NCBI GenBank assembly: GCA_964400875.1
Contig: CAYNWK010000114.1
Coordinates: 1 to 13,934 of the forward strand
DNA length: 13,934 nt
Reading direction: 5' to 3'
Source: CAYNWK01 sp964400875
GTDB taxonomy: Bacteria; Chloroflexota; Anaerolineae; Anaerolineales; UBA4823
Shown: positions 7,633 through 13,712 of the stretch, piece after piece
Layout of the letters: every line of letters starts with the position of its first letter
Numbering within the stretch: the stretch's first letter is position 1
Position numbers and translations under genes: made by a program
Notes under the pieces: generated by a model
Seen by the model: the letters and a program-made list of their open reading frames with translations, nothing else
The model's database searches: none
Told to the model about the DNA's origin: nothing

Positions 7633-7637
7633 CTCCT
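7633..7637 (-). promoter_or_regulatory. Ribosome binding site setting the start of the membrane protein at 7626
   Basis: AGGAG on the minus strand, 6 nt from the ATG at 7626-7624. It lies inside the longer reading frame that begins at the GTG at 7647, which argues for the shorter protein. Confidence 0.8.
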
Positions 7638-7870
7638 GTCTATCCACTTGACCTAGTAATGAGGTTTGTTCATCGGTGCGCAGAACCGGATCGGGAGAAC
7701 AGGCCAGCGCTTACGGTATTTTTTACAGGCGAGAGCTGATCCTCCAACTATGTGGATAAGTTCTAGACATGATACTACACGGTAATGAATAAATAAGGAC
7801 TTACGCACTTGAGGGAAGAAAAGGGGGTGTTTGGGCGGGGGACACGCATTCGGGGGAATGATAAAATGAT

Positions 7871-7907
7871 AGATACAATTCGGACCAATTTGGTACTCAT
7901 TGTATCT
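7871..7907. promoter_or_regulatory. Concentric 37-bp dyad upstream of the monooxygenase gene
   Basis: Two nested inverted repeats share one centre at 7889. Outer arms are AGATACAAT (7871-7879) and ATTGTATCT (7899-7907), a perfect 9 bp. The inner palindrome is ACCAATTTGGT (7884-7894). In total 15 of 18 symmetric positions pair. The dyad ends 25 nt before the ATG at 7933. It could be an operator for a dimeric or tetrameric repressor, or a leader hairpin. Confidence 0.7.
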
Positions 7908-7932
7908 TACCGAAAAACGAAAGGAGCATGCG

Positions 7933-9195
7933 ATGGACGAGGTATTGGACGCCGTCGTAGTGGGCGGGGGCCAGGCAGGCCTGGGGGTCAGCTATTTTCT
8001 TCAGCGCGATGACCATAAGCACGTAGTTTTCGAGCGCGGGCGGATTGGCGAGACCTGGCTGTCCCAGCGCTGGGATTCCTTCCAGCTCAATACGCTGAAC
8101 TCCATGAACGTCCTGCCTGGGCTCCCCTACCGGGGACCGGAGCCGGACGGTTTCTGGCGGCAGCATGAATTGGTCGCTTATTTTCAAGATTACGTTGAAC
8201 GATTCCAACTGCCCGTCCGGACCGGCGTTCGAGTCACTTCCCTCGAACGGGCGGAAGATAACGGCAATTTCGTCGTCACGACCAGGGCAGACGGGGGAGG
8301 AGAAGAGACCGTGCTGTGCCGGGCCGTGGTCGCCGCCTGCGGCATGCAGGACGTACCGAAGATTCCGGCATTGCAAGAGCAGCTCCCCGGCGAGGTCACC
8401 CAGCTGCACACCGCCGATTACCGCAACCCGGGTGCGCTGCCGCCGGGCGCGGTGGTCGTGGTCGGCAGCGCACAGTCCGGCTGCCAGATCGCGGAAGACC
8501 TGCTGGCCGCCGGCCGCCAGGTGTATCTGTGCACGGGCAAGGCCGGGCGCGTGCCGCGCCGCTACCGCGGGCGGGATATCCTGGAGTGGTGGGTGGATAT
8601 GAAGTTCTGGGAAACCACTTACGAAAGCCTGGAAGACAAATCCGCCAGCCACAACCCGCTGCCGCAGGTTTCCGGGGTCGGGCGTCACGGCCATTCGCTC
8701 AGCTTGCAGGCCTTGGCCCGCCGTGGCGCCGTGGTCCTGGGGCGGTTGCAGGGCGTCCGGGAGGGCGCGCTCATCCTGGGCGGGGACGCCGCAGCCCACG
8801 TCCGGCAGGGGGACGAAGTTTCGCAGCGCTTCAAGGATGCCGTGGACGCCTATCTCGAGAGTGCCGGACTCGAGCCGCCGCCGCTGGAAGCGGACCCCGA
8901 CGACGAGCCCGATCCCGAAGCCGCCTGTGCCTCAAGCATCCACCGGCTCGACCTCCGGGAGGCGCAGGTCGGGACGATCATCTGGGCTACCGGCTTCACC
9001 GGAGATCTCAGCTGGATACACCTGCCCGTCTTCGACCCGGACGGTATGCCGATCCACCGGCGCGGCGTCTCGCCCGTGCCGGGCCTGTACTTCCTCGGCT
9101 TCCCCTGGCTCAGCAAACGGAAATCCGGGATTATCTACGGCATCGAGGACGACGCGCGCTACATCGCCGGCGTCCTTGCTAAGCAACTGGCATAA
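7933..9195 (+). CDS. Flavin-containing monooxygenase-like FAD/NAD(P)-binding oxidoreductase (CzcO-like)
   Basis: A 420-residue flavoprotein of the CzcO/flavin-containing monooxygenase group. It has an FAD Rossmann motif VVVGGGQAGLG at residues 8-18, a second dinucleotide motif VVVVGSAQSG at 174-183 for NAD(P)H, and a WATGF motif at 351-355 typical of FMO-like and YpdA/CzcO proteins. RWDSFQLNT at 46-54 is the usual region after the first Rossmann unit. The insert ADPDDEPDPEA around 320-330 is acidic and probably a flexible loop. It likely uses NADPH to oxygenate or reduce a small substrate in the cytoplasm; the substrate is unknown. ATG at 7933 is fixed by AAAGGAG (7920-7926) 6 nt upstream; an in-frame TTG at 7900 lies inside the dyad at 7871-7907 and is unlikely. 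It is probably regulated through that dyad. Confidence 0.88.
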   Translation: MDEVLDAVVVGGGQAGLGVSYFLQRDDHKHVVFERGRIGETWLSQRWDSFQLNTLNSMNVLPGLPYRGPEPDGFWRQHELVAYFQDYVERFQLPVRTGVRVTSLERAEDNGNFVVTTRADGGGEETVLCRAVVAACGMQDVPKIPALQEQLPGEVTQLHTADYRNPGALPPGAVVVVGSAQSGCQIAEDLLAAGRQVYLCTGKAGRVPRRYRGRDILEWWVDMKFWETTYESLEDKSASHNPLPQVSGVGRHGHSLSLQALARRGAVVLGRLQGVREGALILGGDAAAHVRQGDEVSQRFKDAVDAYLESAGLEPPPLEADPDDEPDPEAACASSIHRLDLREAQVGTIIWATGFTGDLSWIHLPVFDPDGMPIHRRGVSPVPGLYFLGFPWLSKRKSGIIYGIEDDARYIAGVLAKQLA

Positions 9196-9206
9196 GGCTT
9201 CTCTGG

Positions 9207-9402
9207 GTGGCGACCTCCCGTTTTGCGCTGGGCGCGCTTGCATTGTGGGTCCTGGCTTTCTATCAATTTCATGGTTGGGGCAGCGCTGGTGCTGCTCGGT
9301 GTGCTTGTCGGCGCCCTTCTTCCTTCGAAAACACAGCCGGATTTGATCGAAGAATGTAAAGATTGCTCAGGCGAGGTTTTGCCGCGCTGCGTACAAGGTT
9401 GA
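9207..9402 (+). pseudogene. Remnant of a small membrane protein with a zinc-ribbon-like tail
   Basis: Two frames together read like one small protein. From GTG at 9207 the first frame gives a helix including RFALGALALWVLAFYQFH. Near 9270 sense moves to another frame: MVGAALVLLGVLVGALLP, then DLIEECKDCSGEVLP and an early stop at 9400-9402. The CKDCSGEVLP part resembles the first half of a zinc ribbon (CxxC then GEVLP or EEIKP), but the second CxxC is missing. The 43-residue ORF from ATG at 9271 could also be translated alone, though it has no ribosome site. I read it as a decayed two-helix plus zinc-ribbon gene, with low to moderate certainty. Confidence 0.4.
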
Positions 9403-9416
9403 AAGAGAAAAACGTG

Positions 9417-10039
9417 ATGATTAAACTCAAACTGAACCTTCACGGAACAGAAATCAGGTTCGAGGGCAAGGCGAAGCACCTGAAAACCAGCCTGCCTCAG
9501 CTTCTGGAGCTGGCAGCCAGCTCGCATAACGGGGAGATCAAAAAGGACCTGCTCGCCCTGAATGACGATCTTGAGTTAAACCTGGCGAAACTCGACGGCA
9601 TCGCCGCCAGCATCGCCGCATCGAGCGAAGATTTCAAAAACCGGGTGGTAGAAAACCAGGAGAAGTTTGAAGAGTTTATCGAGAATATTGCCACGTATGG
9701 GGACAACCCCGATGAATTGTTCTCCGCGGCCGGGCAGCTGCGGGAGATGAACGCATCTTTCAGCATGCAGTACCTGATGTTGCAGCAAAAAATACAGCAG
9801 GAGACTCGCGCGTTCAACCTGCTGTCGAACGTCATGAAGACCAGGCACGANNNNNNNNNNNNNNNNNNNNNNNNNNNNNNNNNNNNNNNNNNNNNNNNNN
9901 NNNNNNNNNNNNNNNNNNNNNNNNNNNNNNNNNNNNNNNNNNNNNNNNNNAGCAGGAGACTCGCGCGTTCAACCTGCTGTCGAACGTCATGAAGACCAGG
10001 CACGAAGCGGCGAAGAACGCCATCAACAACATCCGGTGA
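9417..10039 (+). CDS. Small helical protein of unknown function, interrupted by an assembly gap
   Basis: I do not recognise this family. The reading frame starts at ATG 9417 (a GTG directly before it is also possible; upstream purines form only a weak ribosome site) and runs into the N gap at 9851. The sequence after the gap repeats the last 55 bases before it. Collapsing that duplicate gives a continuous 155-residue protein ending in EAAKNAINNIR at the TGA 10037-10039, so the gene is almost certainly intact. It begins with a short beta-like segment (KLKLNLHGTEIRFEG) followed by long, charged, mostly alpha-helical sequence with probable coiled coil (about residues 40-95 and 105-150). No signal, membrane segment or catalytic motif is seen. 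It is probably cytoplasmic and oligomeric. Confidence 0.75.
9796..10005. other. Artefactual scaffold gap flanked by an exact 55-bp duplicate
   Basis: Bases 9796-9850 and 9951-10005 are identical over all 55 positions and flank exactly 100 N. This is the pattern of two contig ends that overlap by one k-mer length but were scaffolded instead of merged. Merging them restores the reading frame of the gene at 9417-10039, so no sequence is missing here. Confidence 0.93.
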
Positions 10040-10098
10040 ATTTCCCGGATTTCGCCAGGCCTGTTAATTCCCCAATTTCCGGATGACAGGAACTTTCC

Positions 10099-10470
10099 AT
10101 GGCCAACAGAAACTCACCCCCAGCCACAGTTGAAGCATACTTCGCGCAGTTCCCGCCACACGTTCAGCAGATCCTGTTCGAACTCCGGGCGGCGATCCAA
10201 AACTCCGCCCCGGACGCAGAGGAAAAGATCGGCTATAACATGCCGGCGTATTATCAGGACGGCTTCCTGGTCTCCTTCAGCGCCTGGAAAAACCACGTCG
10301 GATTTTATCCCAGGAGCGCCGCGATGGATGCCGCCATCCAAGGGTTATCCGACTTCAAGGGATCTAAGGGCTCTATTCACTTCCCGCTGGATCGACCCGT
10401 ACCTCACGATCTGATCCGCAAAATCGTCGAATTCCGTCTCGCCGAAAACCGCAGTCGAAAGCAGCGCTAA
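10099..10470 (+). CDS. DUF1801 (YdhG/YdeI-like) family protein
   Basis: A 123-residue DUF1801-family protein, full length. Family landmarks are VEAYFAQFPPHVQQILFELRAAI at the N-terminus, EEKIGYNMPAYYQDG in the middle, WKNHVGFYP, and the C-terminal SIHFPLDRPVPHDLIRKIVEFR. Members such as Bacillus YdhG/Fra have been linked to iron handling, but most have no proven function, so no role is assigned. ATG at 10099 has AGGAA (10088-10092) 6 nt upstream. Its TAA overlaps the ATG of the following HTH_42 gene by one base (TAATG), indicating translational coupling. Confidence 0.9.
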   Translation: MANRNSPPATVEAYFAQFPPHVQQILFELRAAIQNSAPDAEEKIGYNMPAYYQDGFLVSFSAWKNHVGFYPRSAAMDAAIQGLSDFKGSKGSIHFPLDRPVPHDLIRKIVEFRLAENRSRKQR

Positions 10471-11723
10471 TGGCGAGAAAAGCTTCGCGTCCGACCTATC
10501 CCCTCTCGGCCCTGCGGGCGCTCGCGCTGCACGCCCAGCGCCTGGCGGCGCCTAACCGTGCCTCGCCCGCCCACGCCCCCGGCGCCATCGTCGATTTGGT
10601 CAATGCGCTCGGCTACCTCCAGATCGACGCCCTGCACGTGGTCAACCGCGCCCATTACCTCACTTTGTGGGCGCGCATTGGATCCTACGACCTTGAAGAC
10701 TTTCACCGGCTGATCTACACCCCCGGTCAGCGGGTGCTTTACGAGGGCTGGGGCCACGCCGCCAGCATCATCCCCCTGGAGCATTACCGCTACCACCGCT
10801 GGCGGACGGACCGGAAGGTCAGCTTCAACCCCGGCTTTCACGAATGGCTGTCTAAAAACGGTCATCGTGAGCTCGTCGCCCAGACGCTGGCGCGCATCCG
10901 CTCGGAAGGCGGGCTGCGCCTCGGCGATTTCGAACGTAAGGGGCCCCGGCGCGGCGAGTGGTACGACTGGAGGCCCTCGAAGACCGCGCTGGAGGTCTTG
11001 TTCGCTTACGGCGACCTGATGGTGGCCGACCGGGTGAACTTTCACCGCGTGTACGAGCTCACGGAGCGCGTGCTGCCGGATTGGGTTGATGCGGCGCCCG
11101 TCGATCCCGATGAAGCGCGGCGCTTCTGCCTGGAGCGGGCGGCGCTGGCGCTCGGCGTCTTCGAGCCGCGCTGCCTCACCTTATACGCCTACATGCGCGC
11201 GACTCCCGCCCGCAAGCTCGTCGAGGCGCTGATCGAGGACGGCGCCCTGGTCGAGGTCCGGGGCGAGTCAACGGACGGAGTCAGAAAGTGGATGGTGCAC
11301 CGTGAGAACCTGCCGCTGCTGGAACGAGCTGCCGCTGGCGATCTCAAAGCGGAGCGCACGACCTTCCTCTCCCCCTTCGACTCCCTGTTCTGGGCGCCGG
11401 ACCGGGACCGCAGGCTCTGGGGCTTCAACCAGCTGCTGGAGTGCTACAAGCCCGCCGCCCAGCGCCTCTACGGCTACTTGAGCCACCCGATCCTGCACCG
11501 GGACCGCCTGGTCGGGCGCTTCGACCCGCAGCTGGACCGCGGGTCGGGGGTGATGCGCCTGAACGCACTCTACCTGGAGCCGGGTGTCGCGCCGGACGAA
11601 GCGCTGGTCGCCGCGGTCGCTGCTGCTATGCGAGACTTCCTCGCCTGGCACGGCGCGCAAGGGATCGAGATCGTAAAGAGCGATCCGCCCGCGTTCGGGG
11701 AAAAACTGGTTAAGGCGCTGTAG
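10470..11723 (+). CDS. Second HTH_42 winged-helix protein, YcaQ/AlkX-like putative DNA glycosylase
   Basis: A 417-residue HTH_42 protein, closer to the canonical AlkX/YcaQ pattern than the one at 5660-6919. LGYLQIDALHVVNRAHYLTLW carries Gln51 and Asp53, the Q-hydrophobic-D catalytic pattern, followed by the conserved RAH. YEGWGHAASIIP at 91-102 keeps the WGH signature. The C-terminal block has FLSPFDSLFWAPDR near 299-312 and LVGRFDPQLDR at 347-357. E. coli YcaQ/AlkX repairs nitrogen-mustard-type interstrand crosslinks, so a role against DNA-alkylating damage is a reasonable inference. It starts in the last base of the DUF1801 stop and is followed by a strong terminator at 11757. The two HTH_42 proteins are clearly divergent paralogues, each the last gene of a small operon. 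Confidence 0.9.
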   Translation: MARKASRPTYPLSALRALALHAQRLAAPNRASPAHAPGAIVDLVNALGYLQIDALHVVNRAHYLTLWARIGSYDLEDFHRLIYTPGQRVLYEGWGHAASIIPLEHYRYHRWRTDRKVSFNPGFHEWLSKNGHRELVAQTLARIRSEGGLRLGDFERKGPRRGEWYDWRPSKTALEVLFAYGDLMVADRVNFHRVYELTERVLPDWVDAAPVDPDEARRFCLERAALALGVFEPRCLTLYAYMRATPARKLVEALIEDGALVEVRGESTDGVRKWMVHRENLPLLERAAAGDLKAERTTFLSPFDSLFWAPDRDRRLWGFNQLLECYKPAAQRLYGYLSHPILHRDRLVGRFDPQLDRGSGVMRLNALYLEPGVAPDEALVAAVAAAMRDFLAWHGAQGIEIVKSDPPAFGEKLVKAL

Positions 11724-11756
11724 AAGTGCAATTCCCTGTTATTGTTGTGTATAAAT

Positions 11757-11789
11757 AAACTCCCGGATCCACTTTCCGGGAGTTTTATT
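11757..11789. terminator. Bidirectional intrinsic terminator
   Basis: A perfect 11-bp inverted repeat, AAACTCCCGGA at 11757-11767 and its complement at 11775-11785, with a 7-nt loop. Plus-strand transcripts meet TTTT then ATT after the stem. Minus-strand transcripts meet TTTATTTAT. It therefore ends both the DUF1801/HTH_42 operon and the candidate RNA coming the other way. Confidence 0.9.
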
Positions 11790-12152
11790 CGATTGTTCAT
11801 CGGGCTGCGGAGGCGTCCCCCCGCAGCCCTAAAAGGTTGTCGAAAAATTCCTGGGGGCACTTGGCCGGCAATCTAGTCGCCCTATTCTCGACTGTCAGCG
11901 ATCTCTTTGGCTCAATCGCTCGCCGCTACGCATCCCCCACGTAACCGGGGCCAGGGGCTATTCCGTTTTCAACCCTGGGTGTGGCACTTCGATCGCTACC
12001 TGGTCTTTCACAAGGCTTTTTCAGGATCTACTGGCGGACCCACCAATCCTTGAGTTTCGATTGCTGGTTGCTGCCCCCTGCAGTTGGATTATCGAGATTA
12101 CGGGTGCGAGCCGAGGAGTAGGCAACCCGCCCCCAGCGCCCTTCTGTTGACG
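11757..12152 (-). ncRNA. Candidate structured non-coding RNA, about 390 nt, family unknown
   Basis: No long ORF exists here on either strand, but the region has all the parts of an independent RNA gene on the minus strand. A TTGACA/TATAAA promoter lies at 12160-12189 and a terminator at 11757-11785. The 5' segment CTGGGGGC (12136-12129) can pair with GCCCCCAG (11858-11851), an 8-bp helix closing a domain of about 270 nt. Inside are further possible helices: GGGTTGC with GCACCC, CTGC with GCAG, CCAGGG with CCCTGG, and AGCGAT with ATCGCT. A 3' hairpin with 9-bp arms lies at 11802-11829. It is GC-rich beside AT-rich flanks. I looked for RNase P, tmRNA, SRP and 6S hallmarks and did not find them, so it may be a lineage-specific or undescribed RNA. 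Confidence 0.6.
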
Positions 12153-12159
12153 CTTGGAA

Positions 12160-12189
12160 TTTATAGCACAAAAGTTCAGTCATTGTCAA
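12160..12189 (-). promoter_or_regulatory. Promoter of the candidate RNA
   Basis: On the minus strand TTGACA (12189-12184) and TATAAA (12165-12160) are separated by 18 bp. The first hexamer is a perfect match and the second matches 5 of 6. It lies just beyond the stop of the HicA-like gene and points into a stretch without genes. Confidence 0.8.
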
Positions 12190-12215
12190 GCAATTAATCT
12201 TTCCCCCATTCCAGA

Positions 12216-12512
12216 TTACAAGAATCTATGCTCCCAAGGCGGGTAAGGATCTTCTCGAACTTGTTGATAATAATCCTCTCGAGACTTCGTGCATCCCACC
12301 ATTTCAGAGTAAAAACGCTTTCTAACCCTAAGCTGTTTGGCGATTCTTCCCTCAAGCTTTCTCCCGATCTCCTTCCGCCCATGAGAAACTTTTGTAGCTA
12401 TCGTTGGCAAATCTGGTAAATCAAGCGCAAACCATTTATGGTCTCTATTCGACTGGATAAATCCGAATTTATTGATCAGAATTGATTGAAGATCCCCTGG
12501 GCGTATCGGCAT
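12216..12512 (-). CDS. Small HicA-like protein, putative toxin partner
   Basis: A 98-residue protein, basic in its middle part. The pattern is FGFIQSNRDHKWFALDLP near 16-33, then KVSHGRKEIGRKLEGRIAKQLRV at 41-63, then CTKSREDYYQQV at 74-85. It recalls HicA/YcfA-like small dsRBD-fold mRNA interferases, where a Gly-Phe turn and a Ser-His stretch are landmarks; Ser43-His44 and GF at 17-18 fit loosely. It lacks the canonical GSHxxY text, so assignment to the family is a hypothesis. It is the last of three closely spaced minus-strand genes, 18 nt after the HicB-like gene. ATG at 12512 has only a weak ribosome site. Confidence 0.6.
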   Translation of the reverse strand: MPIRPGDLQSILINKFGFIQSNRDHKWFALDLPDLPTIATKVSHGRKEIGRKLEGRIAKQLRVRKRFYSEMVGCTKSREDYYQQVREDPYPPWEHRFL

Positions 12513-12530
12513 ATCGGACTCGGTGGCAAT

Positions 12531-12932
12531 TTAGTGGATTATTAGATAACGCTCAATCTCATCTAACAAAAGATGATTTCGCTCTCGATCTCCCGAAATT
12601 ATCTCCACAAAGCTCATGAGTGCATCATAATAATCCCGCAACGCCTCTCGAACAGTATCGCCAACCCCATAGGCCGAAAAAACTTCATCGCTAACTATAA
12701 AGTAACCTTCCTCCAACTCGATATAAAGAGGTAAGGGATTGACCAGCTCTAACTCCGGAGTGACTCGTCCATGAATCAAAATCAAACCAATGAACTCTCC
12801 TAATTGATTAGAACTGAGATAAGTTACGTTCGTTGCAGCCCCAAATATGTCACCAATTGACATGTCAGAGGGCTCTATTGAAAAATTATATTTATTCGTA
12901 TCGGCTTTCCCGAGCAGAACTTGTGAGCTCAT
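12531..12932 (-). CDS. Small HicB-like protein, putative antitoxin partner
   Basis: A 133-residue acidic protein. The C-terminal half is the most telling: GYFIVSDEVFSAYGVGDT at 76-93, then VREALRDYYDALMSFVEII. The GxGDT-xxEAL-x-D layout resembles the partial RNase H fold of HicB antitoxins (YxVxxPxxGxxGxGdTxeEAlxn). The N-terminal 65 residues are unlike HicB and could be a separate binding region. ATG at 12932 overlaps the stop of the DUF3467-like gene by 4 bp (ATGA), and AGGAAAA lies just upstream. Sitting between a DUF3467-like gene and a HicA-like gene, it is most simply explained as the antitoxin or regulator of a small operon; this is inference. Confidence 0.6.
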   Translation of the reverse strand: MSSQVLLGKADTNKYNFSIEPSDMSIGDIFGAATNVTYLSSNQLGEFIGLILIHGRVTPELELVNPLPLYIELEEGYFIVSDEVFSAYGVGDTVREALRDYYDALMSFVEIISGDRERNHLLLDEIERYLIIH

Positions 12933-13261
12933 TCGTTTTCCTGGAATTTATTGTTATATTTCTCTAAATTTTCCTGCATCGCCTTCAGAAAATCGGGCAT
13001 TTTTTCCGCAGCAACAATTATCCTTCCAACACACTCCGCGCGAACAGACTTGATTGACTTCATTTGTTCTTGAATTTCCTCTGGGGTCCCCAAGAGTGGA
13101 GGAGGTATAGTTTCAAAAAAAGAGATGACAAATTCTGTCTTTGAATGATGAACTATGATATTCGTGGCATACCTGCTTTGAATAGTTTCAGGAAAATACC
13201 ACTCAATTGGTACTAGAGCGCCCTCTTCTTCCTGGGCTTGCACAATTTCTTCGTCAGACAT
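12929..13261 (-). CDS. DUF3467-like small protein
   Basis: A 110-residue protein resembling DUF3467. Family landmarks are RYATNIIVHHSKTEFVISFF (30-49), the VGRIIVAAEKMPDFLKAMQENLEKY block (78-102) and a short charged tail. DUF3467 proteins are small and of unknown function, with a beta-sheet core and a C-terminal helix. Extra residues (PPPLLGTPEEIQEQMKSIKS) are inserted between the two conserved blocks. ATG at 13261 is chosen over an in-frame TTG at 13267 because GGAGG (13272-13268) lies 6 nt upstream. It is the first gene of the three-gene minus-strand operon, overlapping the next gene by 4 bp. Confidence 0.65.
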   Translation of the reverse strand: MSDEEIVQAQEEEGALVPIEWYFPETIQSRYATNIIVHHSKTEFVISFFETIPPPLLGTPEEIQEQMKSIKSVRAECVGRIIVAAEKMPDFLKAMQENLEKYNNKFQENE

Positions 13262-13372
13262 CGCCAACCTCCACTCAATAGCCCACTATGTTCGCGGTTC
13301 TATACTTTATCATAGTTTGATGAGAATTGCCTAAGAATTACCATAAAACTTGTGTTCTAATTATCATTTTTG
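13262..13372. other. AT-rich leader and promoter region of the three-gene cassette
   Basis: About 110 bp of AT-rich sequence before the DUF3467-like gene. A possible TATGAT hexamer lies near 13310 on the minus strand, with only a poor match to a partner hexamer 17 bp upstream. GGAGG at 13268-13272 is the ribosome site. No dyad typical of antitoxin autorepression was recognised. Confidence 0.35.
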
Positions 13373-13585
13373 TTAGTTGTTTACTCCTTTTTCCTGCAAC
13401 TTGTTAGTAGCTAAATCATCTATCTGTAAACGAATCCGCATCACCGCCTTATGCTCCTCCAGCAGCATAGCCAGCAAAAAGATCTCGAACGGCAGCGCGT
13501 GCGAAGCATAAGCCGCCTCCGCGAGGTGAATTTGGGCTGAGTTTAACAACCCGTCCAGAGCCATCTCAATATCGCTAAGTCGCAT
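13373..13585 (-). CDS. Small hypothetical protein
   Basis: A 70-residue ORF, mostly helical by composition, with EIFLLAMLLEEHKAVMRIRLQIDDLA as its most regular stretch. I do not recognise it. The frame extends upstream to 13684 from a TTG, but that part reads like non-coding sequence (Trp/Pro-rich), so ATG at 13585 is preferred. A hairpin with T-rich flank sits just upstream at 13596-13613. No clear ribosome site. It could be spurious. Confidence 0.4.
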   Translation of the reverse strand: MRLSDIEMALDGLLNSAQIHLAEAAYASHALPFEIFLLAMLLEEHKAVMRIRLQIDDLATNKLQEKGVNN

Positions 13586-13595
13586 TAAATCAAAA

Positions 13596-13613
13596 TCCCC
13601 CGAGGATGGGGGA
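13596..13613 (-). terminator. Short GC hairpin before the small ORF
   Basis: TCCCCC (13596-13601) pairs with GGGGGA (13608-13613) over 6 bp with a 6-nt loop. On the minus strand the stem is followed by TTTTGATTT, like a weak intrinsic terminator, 10 nt before the ATG at 13585. It may instead mask a G-rich ribosome site. Confidence 0.4.
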
Positions 13614-13679
13614 CATGGGAATGGCAAAGTTGGGATTTGGAGCCACCACCAAGGATTTCTGGCGCCGAAAATCAATAAG

Positions 13680-13698
13680 CTCAAGATTTACACTTGAG
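13680..13698. repeat. Small hairpin next to the broken tRNA
   Basis: CTCAAG (13680-13685) and CTTGAG (13693-13698) form a perfect 6-bp stem with the 7-nt loop ATTTACA, the size of an anticodon arm. No D-arm or T-arm surrounds it, so it is not a tRNA by itself. Its position 15 bp from the tRNA break makes it worth noting. Confidence 0.4.
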
Positions 13699-13712
13699 AG
13701 CTAATATGGGTT

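Larger units (their letters stand above)
7627..7932. other. Divergent intergenic region
   Basis: About 305 bp between the minus-strand membrane-protein gene and the plus-strand monooxygenase gene. It contains the ribosome site at 7633-7637, an unremarkable stretch to about 7790, a G-rich stretch near 7825-7857, and the concentric dyad at 7871-7907. No clear promoter hexamer pair was identified for either gene. Confidence 0.6.

Noticed and set aside
7795..7815. GGACTTACGCACTTGA resembling an insertion-sequence or MITE end
   Set aside because: No inverted copy, transposase or target duplication was found in the window.
7897..9182. Long ORFs antisense to or in another frame from the flavin monooxygenase gene (for example 7897-8799 minus and 8316-9182 plus)
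   Set aside because: They lie wholly inside a well-supported flavoprotein gene, are rich in Ala/Arg/Pro as expected from GC-rich shadow frames, and have no recognisable domains.
12129..12136. Closing helix of the candidate RNA as chance pairing of a G-run with a C-run
   Set aside because: Chance cannot be excluded for a G/C tract, but the 8-bp match lies close to the 5' start and 3' end of the predicted transcript, so it was kept as supporting evidence only.
11757..12152. RNase P, tmRNA, SRP or 6S RNA identity for the non-coding region
   Set aside because: None of the conserved sequence blocks of these RNAs could be found on the minus strand; a covariance-model search is still needed.
13373..13684. 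103-residue version of the small hypothetical ORF
   Set aside because: The extra N-terminus starts at a TTG, is Trp/Pro-rich, and runs across a terminator-like hairpin; the ATG at 13585 is more plausible.
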